From assembly GCA_963753585.1 (NCBI GenBank), contig CAVWCU010000002.1, positions 1 through 64,000 on the forward strand: DNA of 64,000 nt, read 5' to 3'. Position 1 is the first letter of the stretch. Each line of letters opens with the position of its first letter. This DNA comes from VRUE01 sp963753585 (lineage in GTDB: Bacteria > Actinomycetota > Thermoleophilia > Solirubrobacterales > 70-9). The translations under genes were made by a program, and so were the position numbers. The notes beneath the pieces are model-generated. The model was not told the origin of the DNA. It made no database searches and saw only the letters and a program-made list of their open reading frames with translations. Below are positions 33,893 to 42,952 of this stretch, in pieces.

Positions 33893-35662
33893 CTATTTCC
33901 CAGCCGCCGAGGGACCCGTGGTAACCGCAGACGCCGAGCGATAGTAGGCGTTACTGCTCTGCAGACGGCTGACCGTGTCGAGGGCCTCCAGGCGGCCATC
34001 GACTATCACCATCACCCGCTCGCAGATCTCCAGCGTCGACATGCGGTGAGCGATTACGAACAGTGTCAACTCATGCTTCAGCCCAGCCAGCGATTCCTGG
34101 ATGAGCAGCTCTGAGTGCGGATCGAGGGCGCTGGTTGGCTCATCGAGCACGAGCAGCTCTGGCTCTGCCGCGAGAGCGCGGGCGAGCGTAATCCGCTGCT
34201 GCTGGCCACCCGAGACCGCGTCGGCGCGCGGGCCGACGATCGTCCGATAGCCATCCGGCCACTTGATGATTTCGTCATGAATTCCGGCGAGGCGAGCCGC
34301 TCGCTTGATTGCCGCCTCGTCGAGCTCGCGGAAGAAGCGGATGTTGTCCAGGACCGAGGCATGCAGGAGCTGGGGTTCCTGCGGCACGTAGGCCACGCGC
34401 CTGTGCCAGTCCTCGACCGCGAACTCCTGGGCAACCGTTCCATTCATCAGGTAGCTCCCGCTCGTGGGCACCCTCAACCCCAGCAGGATCTGGACCAGCG
34501 TCGACTTGCCGGCGCCGGACGGGCCCACGATGCCGATCGTCTCACCGCAATCCACTGCGAAGCTGATCTCAGACAAGACCGGCCGTCCCGGCTCGTACTC
34601 GAAGCAGACATCGTCGAAAGCCAGTGTCCGCACCTTCTCCAGCGGCCGCTTTCCTATGACAGGAGCACTCGCGGCATATCGGCGCCGCGCTTCTTGCAGG
34701 CGATCGAGGTAGGGCAATGCATTGCGCACGGACTGGTAGGCGCCTTGGGCCTGCTGCCCGTACGCCCCCGCTCGCACGAGGAGCAGGACAACAGCGCCAA
34801 GCGAGGCCACATGCTCGGTGCCGGTGGCATACAGGGCCGTCAGCGCGGCGACGACAAGGAGGTAGACGAGGCTCTGGTAGAGGTTCGGGCCGAGGCGGAT
34901 CAGCATCTGCGTTTGAAAGAAGAGGTCGCGAACGACCTCCACGCACCGATCGATGCGCTCGCGCTGGGCGGCCTCCACCCCGAAGGCCTGCGTCTCCTCG
35001 GCGACCCGGACCGCCTCGTTGATGCCGCTGGCGTAGTCGATGTACGCCCGCGACAACGATTGGGCGCTGCGACTTCCCAGCTTGTTCAGCGGTCGCATAA
35101 GGGCGAAGAGCCCGGCGGCAGTCACCAGAACTATCAACGCCGCCACCACGTTGAGGGCCAGCGCAGAGGCGACGAGGGCAAGAAAGGTCAGTAGCGCGAC
35201 CATCAGGATCGTGGCCTGCAGCGCGCCCTGCGCAGCCTGAGCAGCCTGGTTCGTCGCCATCTCCTGAAGCTGCCCCTCTCGATCGCGCGCCTGCTCGTCC
35301 CACGAGGCCCGCGTGAAGGTGGCGAACAGATCGCTCCGGACCCGTGCCTGCATGTCCGCCGCGATCCGCGCCGGCATGACCGAAACCAGCGCCTGCAGGG
35401 CGAGGCGAGCGAGGGCGAGGGCAAACGCGACGGCAAGCAGGGTGCCGACCGTCTCTTCCATCTGGAGAGGGCCGACATCGATGCGCACCTGCGACGCTCC
35501 GTCGACGAGAGCGGCCGCAACTTGTGCGAGCACCGCGAGGACACCGGCTTCCGTCAGGCCCGACAGGACCGAGCCCACTGCCAGCACCGCAACCGATCCC
35601 TTCCGCTTGCCCAGCATCGGGCCGAGCAGCGACCACGCGGACGACCAAGCAGACCCACTCAT
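33893..35662 (-). CDS. ABC exporter, fused membrane and ATPase domains (possible glycolipid flippase)
   Basis: A 589-aa half-transporter. The first 330 residues contain six hydrophobic helices of a type IV exporter; the rest is an ATPase with Walker A GPSGAGKSTLVQ, Q-loop YVPQEPQLLH, signature VSGGQQQRITLARAL and Walker B LLVLDEPTSALD. Within a glycan locus that shows no Wzx or Wzm/Wzt genes, the best guess is a PglK/MsbA-like flippase moving a lipid-linked oligosaccharide across the membrane. Its ATG overlaps the stop of the upstream family-2 glycosyltransferase by four bases. Substrate assignment is inference from context. Confidence 0.9.
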   Translation of the reverse strand: MSGSAWSSAWSLLGPMLGKRKGSVAVLAVGSVLSGLTEAGVLAVLAQVAAALVDGASQVRIDVGPLQMEETVGTLLAVAFALALARLALQALVSVMPARIAADMQARVRSDLFATFTRASWDEQARDREGQLQEMATNQAAQAAQGALQATILMVALLTFLALVASALALNVVAALIVLVTAAGLFALMRPLNKLGSRSAQSLSRAYIDYASGINEAVRVAEETQAFGVEAAQRERIDRCVEVVRDLFFQTQMLIRLGPNLYQSLVYLLVVAALTALYATGTEHVASLGAVVLLLVRAGAYGQQAQGAYQSVRNALPYLDRLQEARRRYAASAPVIGKRPLEKVRTLAFDDVCFEYEPGRPVLSEISFAVDCGETIGIVGPSGAGKSTLVQILLGLRVPTSGSYLMNGTVAQEFAVEDWHRRVAYVPQEPQLLHASVLDNIRFFRELDEAAIKRAARLAGIHDEIIKWPDGYRTIVGPRADAVSGGQQQRITLARALAAEPELLVLDEPTSALDPHSELLIQESLAGLKHELTLFVIAHRMSTLEICERVMVIVDGRLEALDTVSRLQSSNAYYRSASAVTTGPSAAGK

Positions 35663-36579
35663 AGTCCCGCCCTCCCGTTCGTAGGAATCAGTCTACGGCG
35701 CAGGCGACGAGCCGGCATGGCGGCGATATAGCCCAGGATCCGCGGGTCCGTCCGGAGCGCCCGGATCGCCCAGGCCAAACAGTCGCGCCAGCGGCCGACC
35801 TTGAGGGCACCACCGGCCAGCATGGCGTAGAAGCAAGCGTAGATGTGACGTTTGTGGGCCCGAATGCGAGGGGGCAGGGTCGGGTCTGCGAAGAGCCGAT
35901 CCAGCACACGAAAGCCCGGATCGACGTGGAGATCCAGGTCGCGACTGCGGTTTCCCTCGTGAACCCGGTACAGCGAGAGGGGCTCGGGAATGCAGATCGG
36001 GTTGCAGTAACGGGCGATCTTGATGCTGATGTCCCAATCCTCGAGGATCGCAAGCGACGGATCGAACATCCCCATGCGCTCGAACATCCTCCGTGCGACC
36101 ACCCATGTCGAGGCGGCATTGGGCAAGTTCTGAAATCGCAGGAAGGTGAGGAGGGGGTCCTTCGGCTGGACGCACGGGCGAACCTGGAGCACCTGCAGCT
36201 GGTCGTTGACGAAGTACGCCCCTGACTCCACGGCCAGTGCGTCGGGGTTCGCATCGAGGGCGGCAAGCTGACGCTCAAGCTTGCGTGGAAGCCAGACGTC
36301 ATCCGAGTCGAGCAACGCGACCCAGGTGCCGCGCGCATGACGGATGCCGGTGTTGCGCGCCGCCGCCGCTCCCCCGTTGGGCTGGCGGATGAGCTTGAGG
36401 CGAGGATCGGCCATTGCCTCCACGACGTCAGCCGTGTCGTCATTCGAACCATCGTCGACCACGATCACCTCGAGGTCGGAGACGGTTTGGCCCAGCGCGC
36501 TATCGATGGTTGCGGCCACGGTGCGCGAAGCGTTGTAGGCCGGAACGATGACCGAGACCAGGGGCTCGCCTGCGGTCAT
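35659..36579 (-). CDS. Family 2 glycosyltransferase
   Basis: A 306-aa GT-A enzyme. SVIVPAYNASRTVAAT and VVVDDGSNDD form the nucleotide-binding part, and LLDSDDVWLP carries the metal-binding DxD. The acceptor side includes the segment LAILEDWDISIKIARY, with the ED motif of family 2. The ATG at 36579 overlaps the upstream glycosyltransferase stop (ATGA), which decides the start over a longer frame from 36684. It is part of a tightly coupled run from the 37511 sulfotransferase down to the ABC exporter. Confidence 0.9.
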   Translation of the reverse strand: MTAGEPLVSVIVPAYNASRTVAATIDSALGQTVSDLEVIVVDDGSNDDTADVVEAMADPRLKLIRQPNGGAAAARNTGIRHARGTWVALLDSDDVWLPRKLERQLAALDANPDALAVESGAYFVNDQLQVLQVRPCVQPKDPLLTFLRFQNLPNAASTWVVARRMFERMGMFDPSLAILEDWDISIKIARYCNPICIPEPLSLYRVHEGNRSRDLDLHVDPGFRVLDRLFADPTLPPRIRAHKRHIYACFYAMLAGGALKVGRWRDCLAWAIRALRTDPRILGYIAAMPARRLRRRLIPTNGRAGL

Positions 36580-37514
36580 GCCGAGCCGCTCGACGCCGTG
36601 GTGAGGCGGGAGATCCAGCGCCGTGGCAAACCCAGCGGGCGCCGGAGGCTCGCCGGATCCGCCGCAAGGCCACGCCACAGGCAACGGAGGGACGCCCGGA
36701 CCTGTCCGGCGTGCAGGTAGGAGCCGGAGCAGATCATCCAGTGGTTGCCGTACGCCTGCGCGCGCAGCGGCAGGTACCTCTCCGATGCAGGGTCTTCGAA
36801 GAACTTGTCGAGAACCGCGAAGGTGTCCCGCTCGAGCAGCCCGATGTCGCTGCTCATGTTGCCGGCATGCGTCCGGTAGACCAGCAGCGGATCGGCAAGC
36901 GGCGCGAGGCTTGTCACGCGGCTGAGCCGCAGCCAGAAGTCCCAGTCGGCGCTCTGGCTGAAGCGCGGGTCAAAGCCACCGAGATCCAATGCGAGGTCGC
37001 GGCGCACGACTCCGGAGGAGATGCAGCCGGCGACCATCGAGTGCAGCAGGAGTGCCTCGCAATAGTCGCGCCGCTCACTCACCGGCATCGCCGCGATCGG
37101 CCGCCCCTCGGCATCGCCGCGCATGGCGGCGGTGAAGCACAGGCCGACCTCCGGACGCGCGCGCAGCAGGGTGACCTGGCGCTCGAGCTTGCTCGGCTTC
37201 CATACGTCGTCGGAGTCGAGAAAGGCTATGAACTGCCCACGAGCCTCGCCGATGCCGAGGTTGCGAGCCTCCGCAACGCCCCGATTCGGTGTGCTTAGTA
37301 CGCGAACCCTCTCGTCTCCGTCGCCGCGCGCGATGTCCGCAGTCGCATCCTTGGACCCGTCGTCCACCACGAGGATCTCAAGGTCCTCGAAGGTCTGCCC
37401 GACCGCGGAAGCAAGGGTTTCGCCCAGCGTTCGCTCCGCGTTGTAGGCCGGAATGACGACGCTCACCTCGGGCACCCGCATGCCCTGCGCACCTGCTCGG
37501 GGCCGCGTGCTCAT
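36576..37514 (-). CDS. Family 2 glycosyltransferase
   Basis: A 312-aa GT-A enzyme closely similar in layout to its downstream neighbour: SVVIPAYNAERTLGET, LVVDDGSKDATADIA, AFLDSDDVWKPSKLE (DxD) and SQSADWDFWLRLSRV in the acceptor region. The two genes probably arose by duplication and add different sugars of the same glycan. The ATG at 37514 overlaps the stop of the sulfotransferase gene by four bases. Donor and linkage unknown. Confidence 0.9.
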   Translation of the reverse strand: MSTRPRAGAQGMRVPEVSVVIPAYNAERTLGETLASAVGQTFEDLEILVVDDGSKDATADIARGDGDERVRVLSTPNRGVAEARNLGIGEARGQFIAFLDSDDVWKPSKLERQVTLLRARPEVGLCFTAAMRGDAEGRPIAAMPVSERRDYCEALLLHSMVAGCISSGVVRRDLALDLGGFDPRFSQSADWDFWLRLSRVTSLAPLADPLLVYRTHAGNMSSDIGLLERDTFAVLDKFFEDPASERYLPLRAQAYGNHWMICSGSYLHAGQVRASLRCLWRGLAADPASLRRPLGLPRRWISRLTTASSGSA

Positions 37515-38446
37515 CGTACTTCGTCGTACCCCCACAGCTTTACCAGGTCGCGGCCGAGGTACTCGCTGACCGCAACGACCTCCGGCTTGAAGCGCCGGCG
37601 GACCTCCGACATCAACTCCTCGTCAGGGGGCGGCATGTCCGCGTAGACAACGCGCTGCCGGAGCGCCTTTACGCCGTGACGGCGCATCCGCTTGCTCGTC
37701 ACCCGCTGGATGCCTGCCTTGGCGAGCCCGAACCCATACCGACCCTCCGTGACGTGGCGCACAACATTGTCCACGCGTGTGCGAGTCCGGGCGCTCAGGT
37801 TGACTTCAACTGTTCCCGTCGGGGGAATGTCGTCGACTCCGAGAAAGCGCTGGATGGTCCGTATCGTGCCCAGGTTGTCGCGACGGTAATCGTCATAAAT
37901 GAGTATGCACATCTGCTCGGGAGGAAATACAGATCGGTATCTCTGTAGCTGCTCGGTGTAACGCACGAACTCCGAATACAGCAGCAGGCTCGGCCAGTGG
38001 CCGCCACGAGGAAGGCGCCGGCCCGTGCGCCGCTCCTCCTCGAGTGCAAGCGCGGCCCGCAGACTCGTCTCGACCTCGAACCGGGCCCGAAGGCACTCCA
38101 TGTGGACGGACCGTAGGAAGGCGGCTGGCTCCCGGAGGAGAGTCACGATGCGGGCGTCGGGCGCCAACTCGGCGATCTGGCTCGCGGCCACGCGCGACCA
38201 TAGGTATGACGAGGAGGACTCCCCCACAACCTGCTCTGGCCCCGCGGCATCGAAGAGAGCAAGGTAGGCGTCCAGCGTTGTCGGCAGGCCCCACGGAGGT
38301 GCGTTGTCCCGCAGCTCGTCCGCAAAGAACTGCGGCTCCTTCATGTCCGACATGAAGATCTGCGGGTGCTGCTGGAGGCTTTGATGCAGTGCGGTCGTAC
38401 CGCACTTGGGATGCCCGATGATGAATAGGTTAGGAATGCGTGGCAT
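37511..38446 (-). CDS. Sulfotransferase (PAPS-dependent)
   Basis: A 311-aa enzyme of the heparan/NodH-like sulfotransferase group. The PAPS-binding loop is FIIGHPKCGTTALHQSL near the N-terminus, followed by the KEPQFFADE segment typical of this group, the 3'-phosphate loop VTLLREPAAFLRSVHMECL, and YDDYRRDNLGTIRTIQRFLGV. I chose the ATG at 38446, with AAGAGA nine bases upstream; an ATG at 38464 is the alternative. It is translationally coupled to the next glycosyltransferase. The acceptor is probably the locus glycan. Confidence 0.87.
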   Translation of the reverse strand: MPRIPNLFIIGHPKCGTTALHQSLQQHPQIFMSDMKEPQFFADELRDNAPPWGLPTTLDAYLALFDAAGPEQVVGESSSSYLWSRVAASQIAELAPDARIVTLLREPAAFLRSVHMECLRARFEVETSLRAALALEEERRTGRRLPRGGHWPSLLLYSEFVRYTEQLQRYRSVFPPEQMCILIYDDYRRDNLGTIRTIQRFLGVDDIPPTGTVEVNLSARTRTRVDNVVRHVTEGRYGFGLAKAGIQRVTSKRMRRHGVKALRQRVVYADMPPPDEELMSEVRRRFKPEVVAVSEYLGRDLVKLWGYDEVR

Positions 38447-38477
38447 CGCTATGTCTCTTGGCATCGAATCGGGATTC

Positions 38478-39521
38478 TCATGGCTGCGAGGGATCGAATG
38501 CCGGCCACCGGGCAAGTCCGTCGCGAATGCCAGCGAAGATGTAGGCACCCGACACCACGGTATAGAGTCGTTGCAGCGCGCGGCCGCTGGGAGCAAACTG
38601 CTCGAAGACCGAGACGAGCGCGAAAAGTCCCGCCATCCCGAGGGGCTTCGATAGCAGCCACTTGGCCAGCTTCTTGGCCGCCACGACCGGACGGTCGGAG
38701 CGGCGGATCGGTTCGTTCTCTCGAAAGAGATTCATATGCCGGTATCGCTCGGGATACTTGGACGCAAGCAGTGCGGCGGTCATCGCACCTCGCCGCTGCC
38801 GCTCGCCGAATTCGCGCAGTGTCAAGCGGCGATCGTTGTGCCAGGCCAGCAGGCCGTAGTTGATCAGGCATGCATAGCCAGCGAGGGCCGCCCTCACGGC
38901 GAACTCCTGATCCTCGTAGCCCGCATGGGGAAAGCTCTCGTCAAAGCCCCCGATGCGGAAGAAGTCATCGCGGCGGGTGGCGAGGTTGTTGGCCGTGAGG
39001 CCACCGCCATTGGGGTGAGGACGACAGCTGAGATCGGTCTCCTTGGCGTAGGGCTCGTATTGGTTCCCCCACTCCAGCCGAGGCTCGACCGCCAGGCGAA
39101 ACCGGCCAAACGGCGAAGCGCTTAGCTGCTCGGCCAGGTCCGGCGCAAATTCGCGATAGCCGCTGATCACAGCCGGTGCATAGCGCTGCAGCGCGTCGAG
39201 GTGCTGGGCAATCAACGTCGGCGGGACCAGCATGTCGTCATCGACGAAGACCAGTATCTCGCCGGAGGCGAGGCGTGCACCGCAATTCCGGGCGGCTGCT
39301 GCTCCCGCCCTTGGCTGCGCGTGATAACGAACCGTCGGCAACCTGCCCGCGACAGCCTCCACCACACGAGCGGTGGCATCCTCCGAGCCGTCGTCCACCA
39401 CCACGATCTCATAGCGGCTCGGCGGATAATCCAGCTGCATCAGGGACGTGAGCGTTTGGCGTAGTGGACCGGTATTCCGGTACGTCGGTATGACGATGCT
39501 GACGAAGGGCTGCTGTGCCAT
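38478..39521 (-). CDS. Family 2 glycosyltransferase with C-terminal membrane-associated region
   Basis: A 347-aa GT-A enzyme. Motifs: SIVIPTYRNTGPLRQTL, VVVDDGSEDATARVV, ILVFVDDDMLVPP (DxD), and GGGLTANNLATRRDDFFRIGGF followed by GYEDQEFAVRAALAG, the ED acceptor motif. The last 60 residues include a moderately hydrophobic stretch (LGMAGLFALVSVFEQFA) that may associate with the membrane. It is next to, and in the same direction as, the FkbM methyltransferase gene three bases upstream. Linkage unknown. Confidence 0.88.
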   Translation of the reverse strand: MAQQPFVSIVIPTYRNTGPLRQTLTSLMQLDYPPSRYEIVVVDDGSEDATARVVEAVAGRLPTVRYHAQPRAGAAAARNCGARLASGEILVFVDDDMLVPPTLIAQHLDALQRYAPAVISGYREFAPDLAEQLSASPFGRFRLAVEPRLEWGNQYEPYAKETDLSCRPHPNGGGLTANNLATRRDDFFRIGGFDESFPHAGYEDQEFAVRAALAGYACLINYGLLAWHNDRRLTLREFGERQRRGAMTAALLASKYPERYRHMNLFRENEPIRRSDRPVVAAKKLAKWLLSKPLGMAGLFALVSVFEQFAPSGRALQRLYTVVSGAYIFAGIRDGLARWPAFDPSQP

Positions 39522-39524
39522 GAC

Positions 39525-40553
39525 TTACTCCGCGGCCAGTCCCTGAACGATGTGCATCAGGCGCCGGCGTGCCGCCAGCGGCGTGGTGGCCCTTATCGCG
39601 CGTCGCGTCGCTGCCTTCCAGCCACTGGTCGCTACACCTGCAGCACGGCGCAGGTCGGCGATCAGCGGCTCGGCTTCCGCCGACGTAAACAGGCCCGCCT
39701 CCCGCGCCGACTCGATCGCCTCGATTGCAAAGTCCGGATAGCAGAAGACCTCTGCCAGGCTGGCAAGCCTGAGCACGACATCGCTCGGCCAGTCGGGTCC
39801 GTCGCCAGCGTCGAGCTGGGCGGGAAGGTCGCGCAAGTAGATCGCGTTGCCGTACATGAGCTGTCCGCTTCCTATCCAGGAGTCGTAGCTTTCACCTGCC
39901 AATGACGTGCGTCTCCACCTGTTGAGCTGACGTAGGTCGAAGAGGGCGAACCCAAACCCGCGAAGGTACGCGTCTATCTCGCCAAAGAGCGGGCGACCGG
40001 TGTGCTCTTCCTGAAACCACACCTCCACACTCACACCGAGCATTCGGCCCAGCGTGTTTTCTGCCCCCACCAGGACATCCAGCTCAGCGCCCTCAACGTC
40101 GAGCTTCATGAAGTCGACGTACTCGAGGCCGTGCTTCTCGACAAACGAGTCGACCGAAGTCGTGCCCACCGTCACCGAGCCCACGTGCTCGAGGTGCGAC
40201 GCCATCCCAAAGCGACGGACAAACTCCTCGTTATTCGGGAGAAGCGAGCTGGAGTCGGCAAAGCGAGCCACGTTGATCGTCTCGCGACCCGATTCCTTGC
40301 TCAGCGCGAGCGGCTCGCACGTGAAGCGGACCTTGCCCGGACCGCGCTCGACCGCGGCCATCATCCTCCCGCACTCCTCCTCGTCGGGCTCGAACGCGAA
40401 AAGCTCGAGCTGATCCCCGTACGTGTCCCACCGAGTTTCGGCGCCCCAGCGAGCGCCGCCGTCGATGACACGCATAGGCAGAGCACGCCAGGTCCCGGCG
40501 CGCAGGATTCGACGCGTCATCGAAGGGTTGGGATTGCTGGTGGGCTGATACAT
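39525..40553 (-). CDS. FkbM family methyltransferase
   Basis: A 342-aa SAM-dependent methyltransferase. MRVIDGGARWGAETRW and LFAFEPDEEECGRM form the SAM site, and the FkbM phrase VDFMKLDVEGAELDVL is present. FkbM proteins O-methylate sugars or small molecules; in glycan loci they modify a sugar hydroxyl. The ATG at 40553 (MYQPTSNPN) lies after the stop of the upstream sulfotransferase; an earlier in-frame start would overlap that gene. A C-terminal helical tail of about 70 residues is extra to the core domain. Confidence 0.87.
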   Translation of the reverse strand: MYQPTSNPNPSMTRRILRAGTWRALPMRVIDGGARWGAETRWDTYGDQLELFAFEPDEEECGRMMAAVERGPGKVRFTCEPLALSKESGRETINVARFADSSSLLPNNEEFVRRFGMASHLEHVGSVTVGTTSVDSFVEKHGLEYVDFMKLDVEGAELDVLVGAENTLGRMLGVSVEVWFQEEHTGRPLFGEIDAYLRGFGFALFDLRQLNRWRRTSLAGESYDSWIGSGQLMYGNAIYLRDLPAQLDAGDGPDWPSDVVLRLASLAEVFCYPDFAIEAIESAREAGLFTSAEAEPLIADLRRAAGVATSGWKAATRRAIRATTPLAARRRLMHIVQGLAAE

Positions 40554-40569
40554 CCGGCTACGTTCCTGG

Positions 40570-41469
40570 TCAGGCCTTCCCCGCACCCTCAAGGACCTCG
40601 CGCATTGAACGAGCCCAAGCGGTGGGTGGCTCCCCCGGAAACAAGCTTGCCACTTCTTCGGTGGGATCCAGATACCTCATGGCGAGCTCTTTCTCGATCT
40701 CCTTCGGCATCTTCCGGTCGCCAGCGGCATTGGCTCGGGATCGGTTCCGAAGGGGGATCGGAGAAATCCCGAGAAAGTCACACACCTTTACCCAAAAACT
40801 GTCCGGGTGCGAAACGATGTGATCGTAGAACCCAATATGGAGACGCGCAGGATCCATCCGTGAGGACCAGTTGGCCAGTATCCTCGGATAGTCGCTCCTC
40901 AGGACCTGGGTAGGACTGTCAAGAAAGGCTCTCAGCTTGCGAGGGTCACCGTCGATCTCCCCGACTCTGAGCGTGAGCCTGTACTGACTCCAAGCGCGAT
41001 CAACCGGATTACGAAGGATGAGAATGACACGAACGTCAGGGAGCAGTCGAGTTATCTTTTCAACATCGCGTGCGTCCAGCAGTGAATAGGCGGGGGTGGC
41101 CTCCATGCTGAGCATTCCGTTTTTGGGACGGAATAGGGAGAGATACCAGTCATCGTTTGCCCGCTTGCCGAAATAGCGCCGGTCCCAGGATAGGCTGCGG
41201 AGGTCGCGACACTTGAGATGATGCCCAACCATACCGACCACTGTGTTGCGGTAATTTCGTCCCTCGACCGATTTTTGCAACAAGCGCGCCAGTGGCGATC
41301 GGGACAGCGAGCTTGGAGACGGATACTTACTCGACCTGTCGAAGTAATGCAGCTCCTTTATGGGAGTGGACCATATCTTGGGATGCTCAGTCAGGTTCCT
41401 CCAGAGCCAAGACGTCGCAGCTCGCTGAACCCCGATTATCAATATATCTGGCCCCGAGATACCGGTCAT
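40570..41469 (-). CDS. Sulfotransferase (PAPS-dependent)
   Basis: A 299-aa sulfotransferase, third in the locus and more divergent. The PAPS loop reads ILIIGVQRAATSWLWRNL (the usual PKxGTT is QRAATS), then the KELHYFDR segment, the FRPKNGMLSMEATPAY region of the heparan-type group and the 3'-phosphate loop ILILRNPVDRAWSQYRL. The ATG at 41469 is preceded by GGGGGA. Base composition is slightly less GC-rich than its neighbours. It is separated by 69 bases from the polysialyltransferase-like gene and probably sulfates the same polymer. Confidence 0.87.
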   Translation of the reverse strand: MTGISGPDILIIGVQRAATSWLWRNLTEHPKIWSTPIKELHYFDRSSKYPSPSSLSRSPLARLLQKSVEGRNYRNTVVGMVGHHLKCRDLRSLSWDRRYFGKRANDDWYLSLFRPKNGMLSMEATPAYSLLDARDVEKITRLLPDVRVILILRNPVDRAWSQYRLTLRVGEIDGDPRKLRAFLDSPTQVLRSDYPRILANWSSRMDPARLHIGFYDHIVSHPDSFWVKVCDFLGISPIPLRNRSRANAAGDRKMPKEIEKELAMRYLDPTEEVASLFPGEPPTAWARSMREVLEGAGKA

Positions 41470-41538
41470 ATTCCCCCGGCTCCTTCCCGGGCTCGCCGCC
41501 GTGGGGGTGAATTCCACAGTTCCACTGGCAGAGAACAG

Positions 41539-42786
41539 CTAGGCAGTTTTGTAGAAGTCACGGTTGTCATCAATCCACTTCTCAATCCTGCTCGCTACCC
41601 GGGCATTGCTCGTGTGCAATTCGCGCAGCAGGCGGTCCGGCGAATATGTCGGGATGCCGTAGATGCGAGCCAGCGTGTGCACCGAGGTAGACCCAATACC
41701 CGCTGCCGCCACCACATTCATCGCCCCAACGGCAATCTCAGCCGGAACTGCGGAGTGTCGTGTTATGGCTGTGACGCGTGTGCCGGTAACGGTCGATTGA
41801 ACCACCTCGGTGGCCTTGGCAATCCACTGGCTGCTGTTCCGGGGGTGGGGCTTGACGATTATGTGGTCCACACCATGGTCGCGTACGAGCATCGCTGCGA
41901 GCTCAGCGAGACCCTGCAGCTCAAGGTCGTGCGGATAGCCCTTCCGCCGTATGCCATCTCCGGGCGTCATCAAAAGCAGCCCGGCTCCCGTATCGCAATC
42001 GCTCTTCAGCGACTGATATGTCGCCCTCGTGTCCGGTGGCAGGGAGAGGAACAACCGCTCCATCACATCGGGGGTCATGAGATGGCTCAAATCATGCCGC
42101 CTGCGGCCGATCGCCGGAGGCCGGTAGAAGCTGAAGGCCTCGGCGATGTCGAAGGACAGCGGCGGCGTCGCGGCTGGGCCCCAAGCGCTTCGCTTCAGCA
42201 CGCTCGCCAACGAATGCCGCATACGCCGGGGCAGCGATGCCCTGGCGGTCCAGCGCAGGCAGGTCTCGTTCTCGGAGGCATGGATGCTGCCGAGACCGTG
42301 GGGCAGGTAGGAAACGGCGGCTTTCGGCATGACCTGGGAGACGAGCTGGCTATCCGGATGGTCGAGGCAGGTCAGGAACAGCTCGTCCACGGCATCCGGG
42401 GGGACGGAGCTGCCGATCGTCGTTCTCAGCAGCTCAAACGACTTGCGCAGCGCTCGATAGAGCTGCAGCCGCGACGAGCGCACGCCGGGCTCGCGCCGCA
42501 GGTGCTCGTTGATCGGCAGGCCGGTGATGTCGATGATGCCTGCCCAGCTATGCGACGCCGCCATTGCTCGCATCGAGAGGAGATACTCGGCAGGCTCGGC
42601 AGCCGCCTTGTCGGCGCTGATCGCGAGGTAGTCCTGCGCGGGCGCCAGGCCGGCAACCAGACAAGCGCTGGCGACATCATGGGGAGTGCCTGTATTGAAT
42701 AGACGGACCCGCTCAGATTGGTTTGCGCGAGCATAGGATCCGGAAGCATATTTGGGTGCATCGGTCAAACTAATGCATATAAGCAC
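41539..42786 (-). CDS. Polysialyltransferase-like (alpha-2,8-polysialyltransferase family) glycosyltransferase
   Basis: A 415-aa protein that resembles bacterial polysialyltransferase-family enzymes (POLYST), GT-B proteins that transfer CMP-activated nonulosonic acids. Supporting features are AVSYLPHGLGSIHASENE in the middle, DHIIVKPHPRNSSQ (the HP motif) and AAAGIGSTSVHTLARIYG (the SS/T motif) near the C-terminus. It stands next to genes for making a CMP-nonulosonic acid, which supports the call. The start is a GTG at 42786, but the first 20 residues look unlike the family, so a later start is possible. It could instead act on another phosphosugar donor. Confidence 0.65.
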   Translation of the reverse strand: MLICISLTDAPKYASGSYARANQSERVRLFNTGTPHDVASACLVAGLAPAQDYLAISADKAAAEPAEYLLSMRAMAASHSWAGIIDITGLPINEHLRREPGVRSSRLQLYRALRKSFELLRTTIGSSVPPDAVDELFLTCLDHPDSQLVSQVMPKAAVSYLPHGLGSIHASENETCLRWTARASLPRRMRHSLASVLKRSAWGPAATPPLSFDIAEAFSFYRPPAIGRRRHDLSHLMTPDVMERLFLSLPPDTRATYQSLKSDCDTGAGLLLMTPGDGIRRKGYPHDLELQGLAELAAMLVRDHGVDHIIVKPHPRNSSQWIAKATEVVQSTVTGTRVTAITRHSAVPAEIAVGAMNVVAAAGIGSTSVHTLARIYGIPTYSPDRLLRELHTSNARVASRIEKWIDDNRDFYKTA

Positions 42787-42863
42787 ATTGGGGTGATCCG
42801 CTGACCAAAGAACTGGACTCTTCCAAGGCGGACCGAGCCGGCGCGCCGCGGGATCTCCGGCCG

Positions 42864-42893
42864 CAGTTCGGCGGGTATCAGTTCGGCGGGTAT
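42864..42893. repeat. Tandem 15-bp direct repeat upstream of the cytidylyltransferase gene
   Basis: Two exact head-to-tail copies of CAGTTCGGCGGGTAT (42864-42878 and 42879-42893) lie in the divergent intergenic region, 59 bases before the cytidylyltransferase ATG. Paired direct repeats in this position often bind response-regulator dimers, but no regulator is encoded nearby. They may also be simple slippage. Confidence 0.55.
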
Positions 42894-42952
42894 GCTTCTT
42901 CTGGCTGGCCGCTGATCGAATCGTGTCGTCTTAGTGACTATGGAGGTTCACC

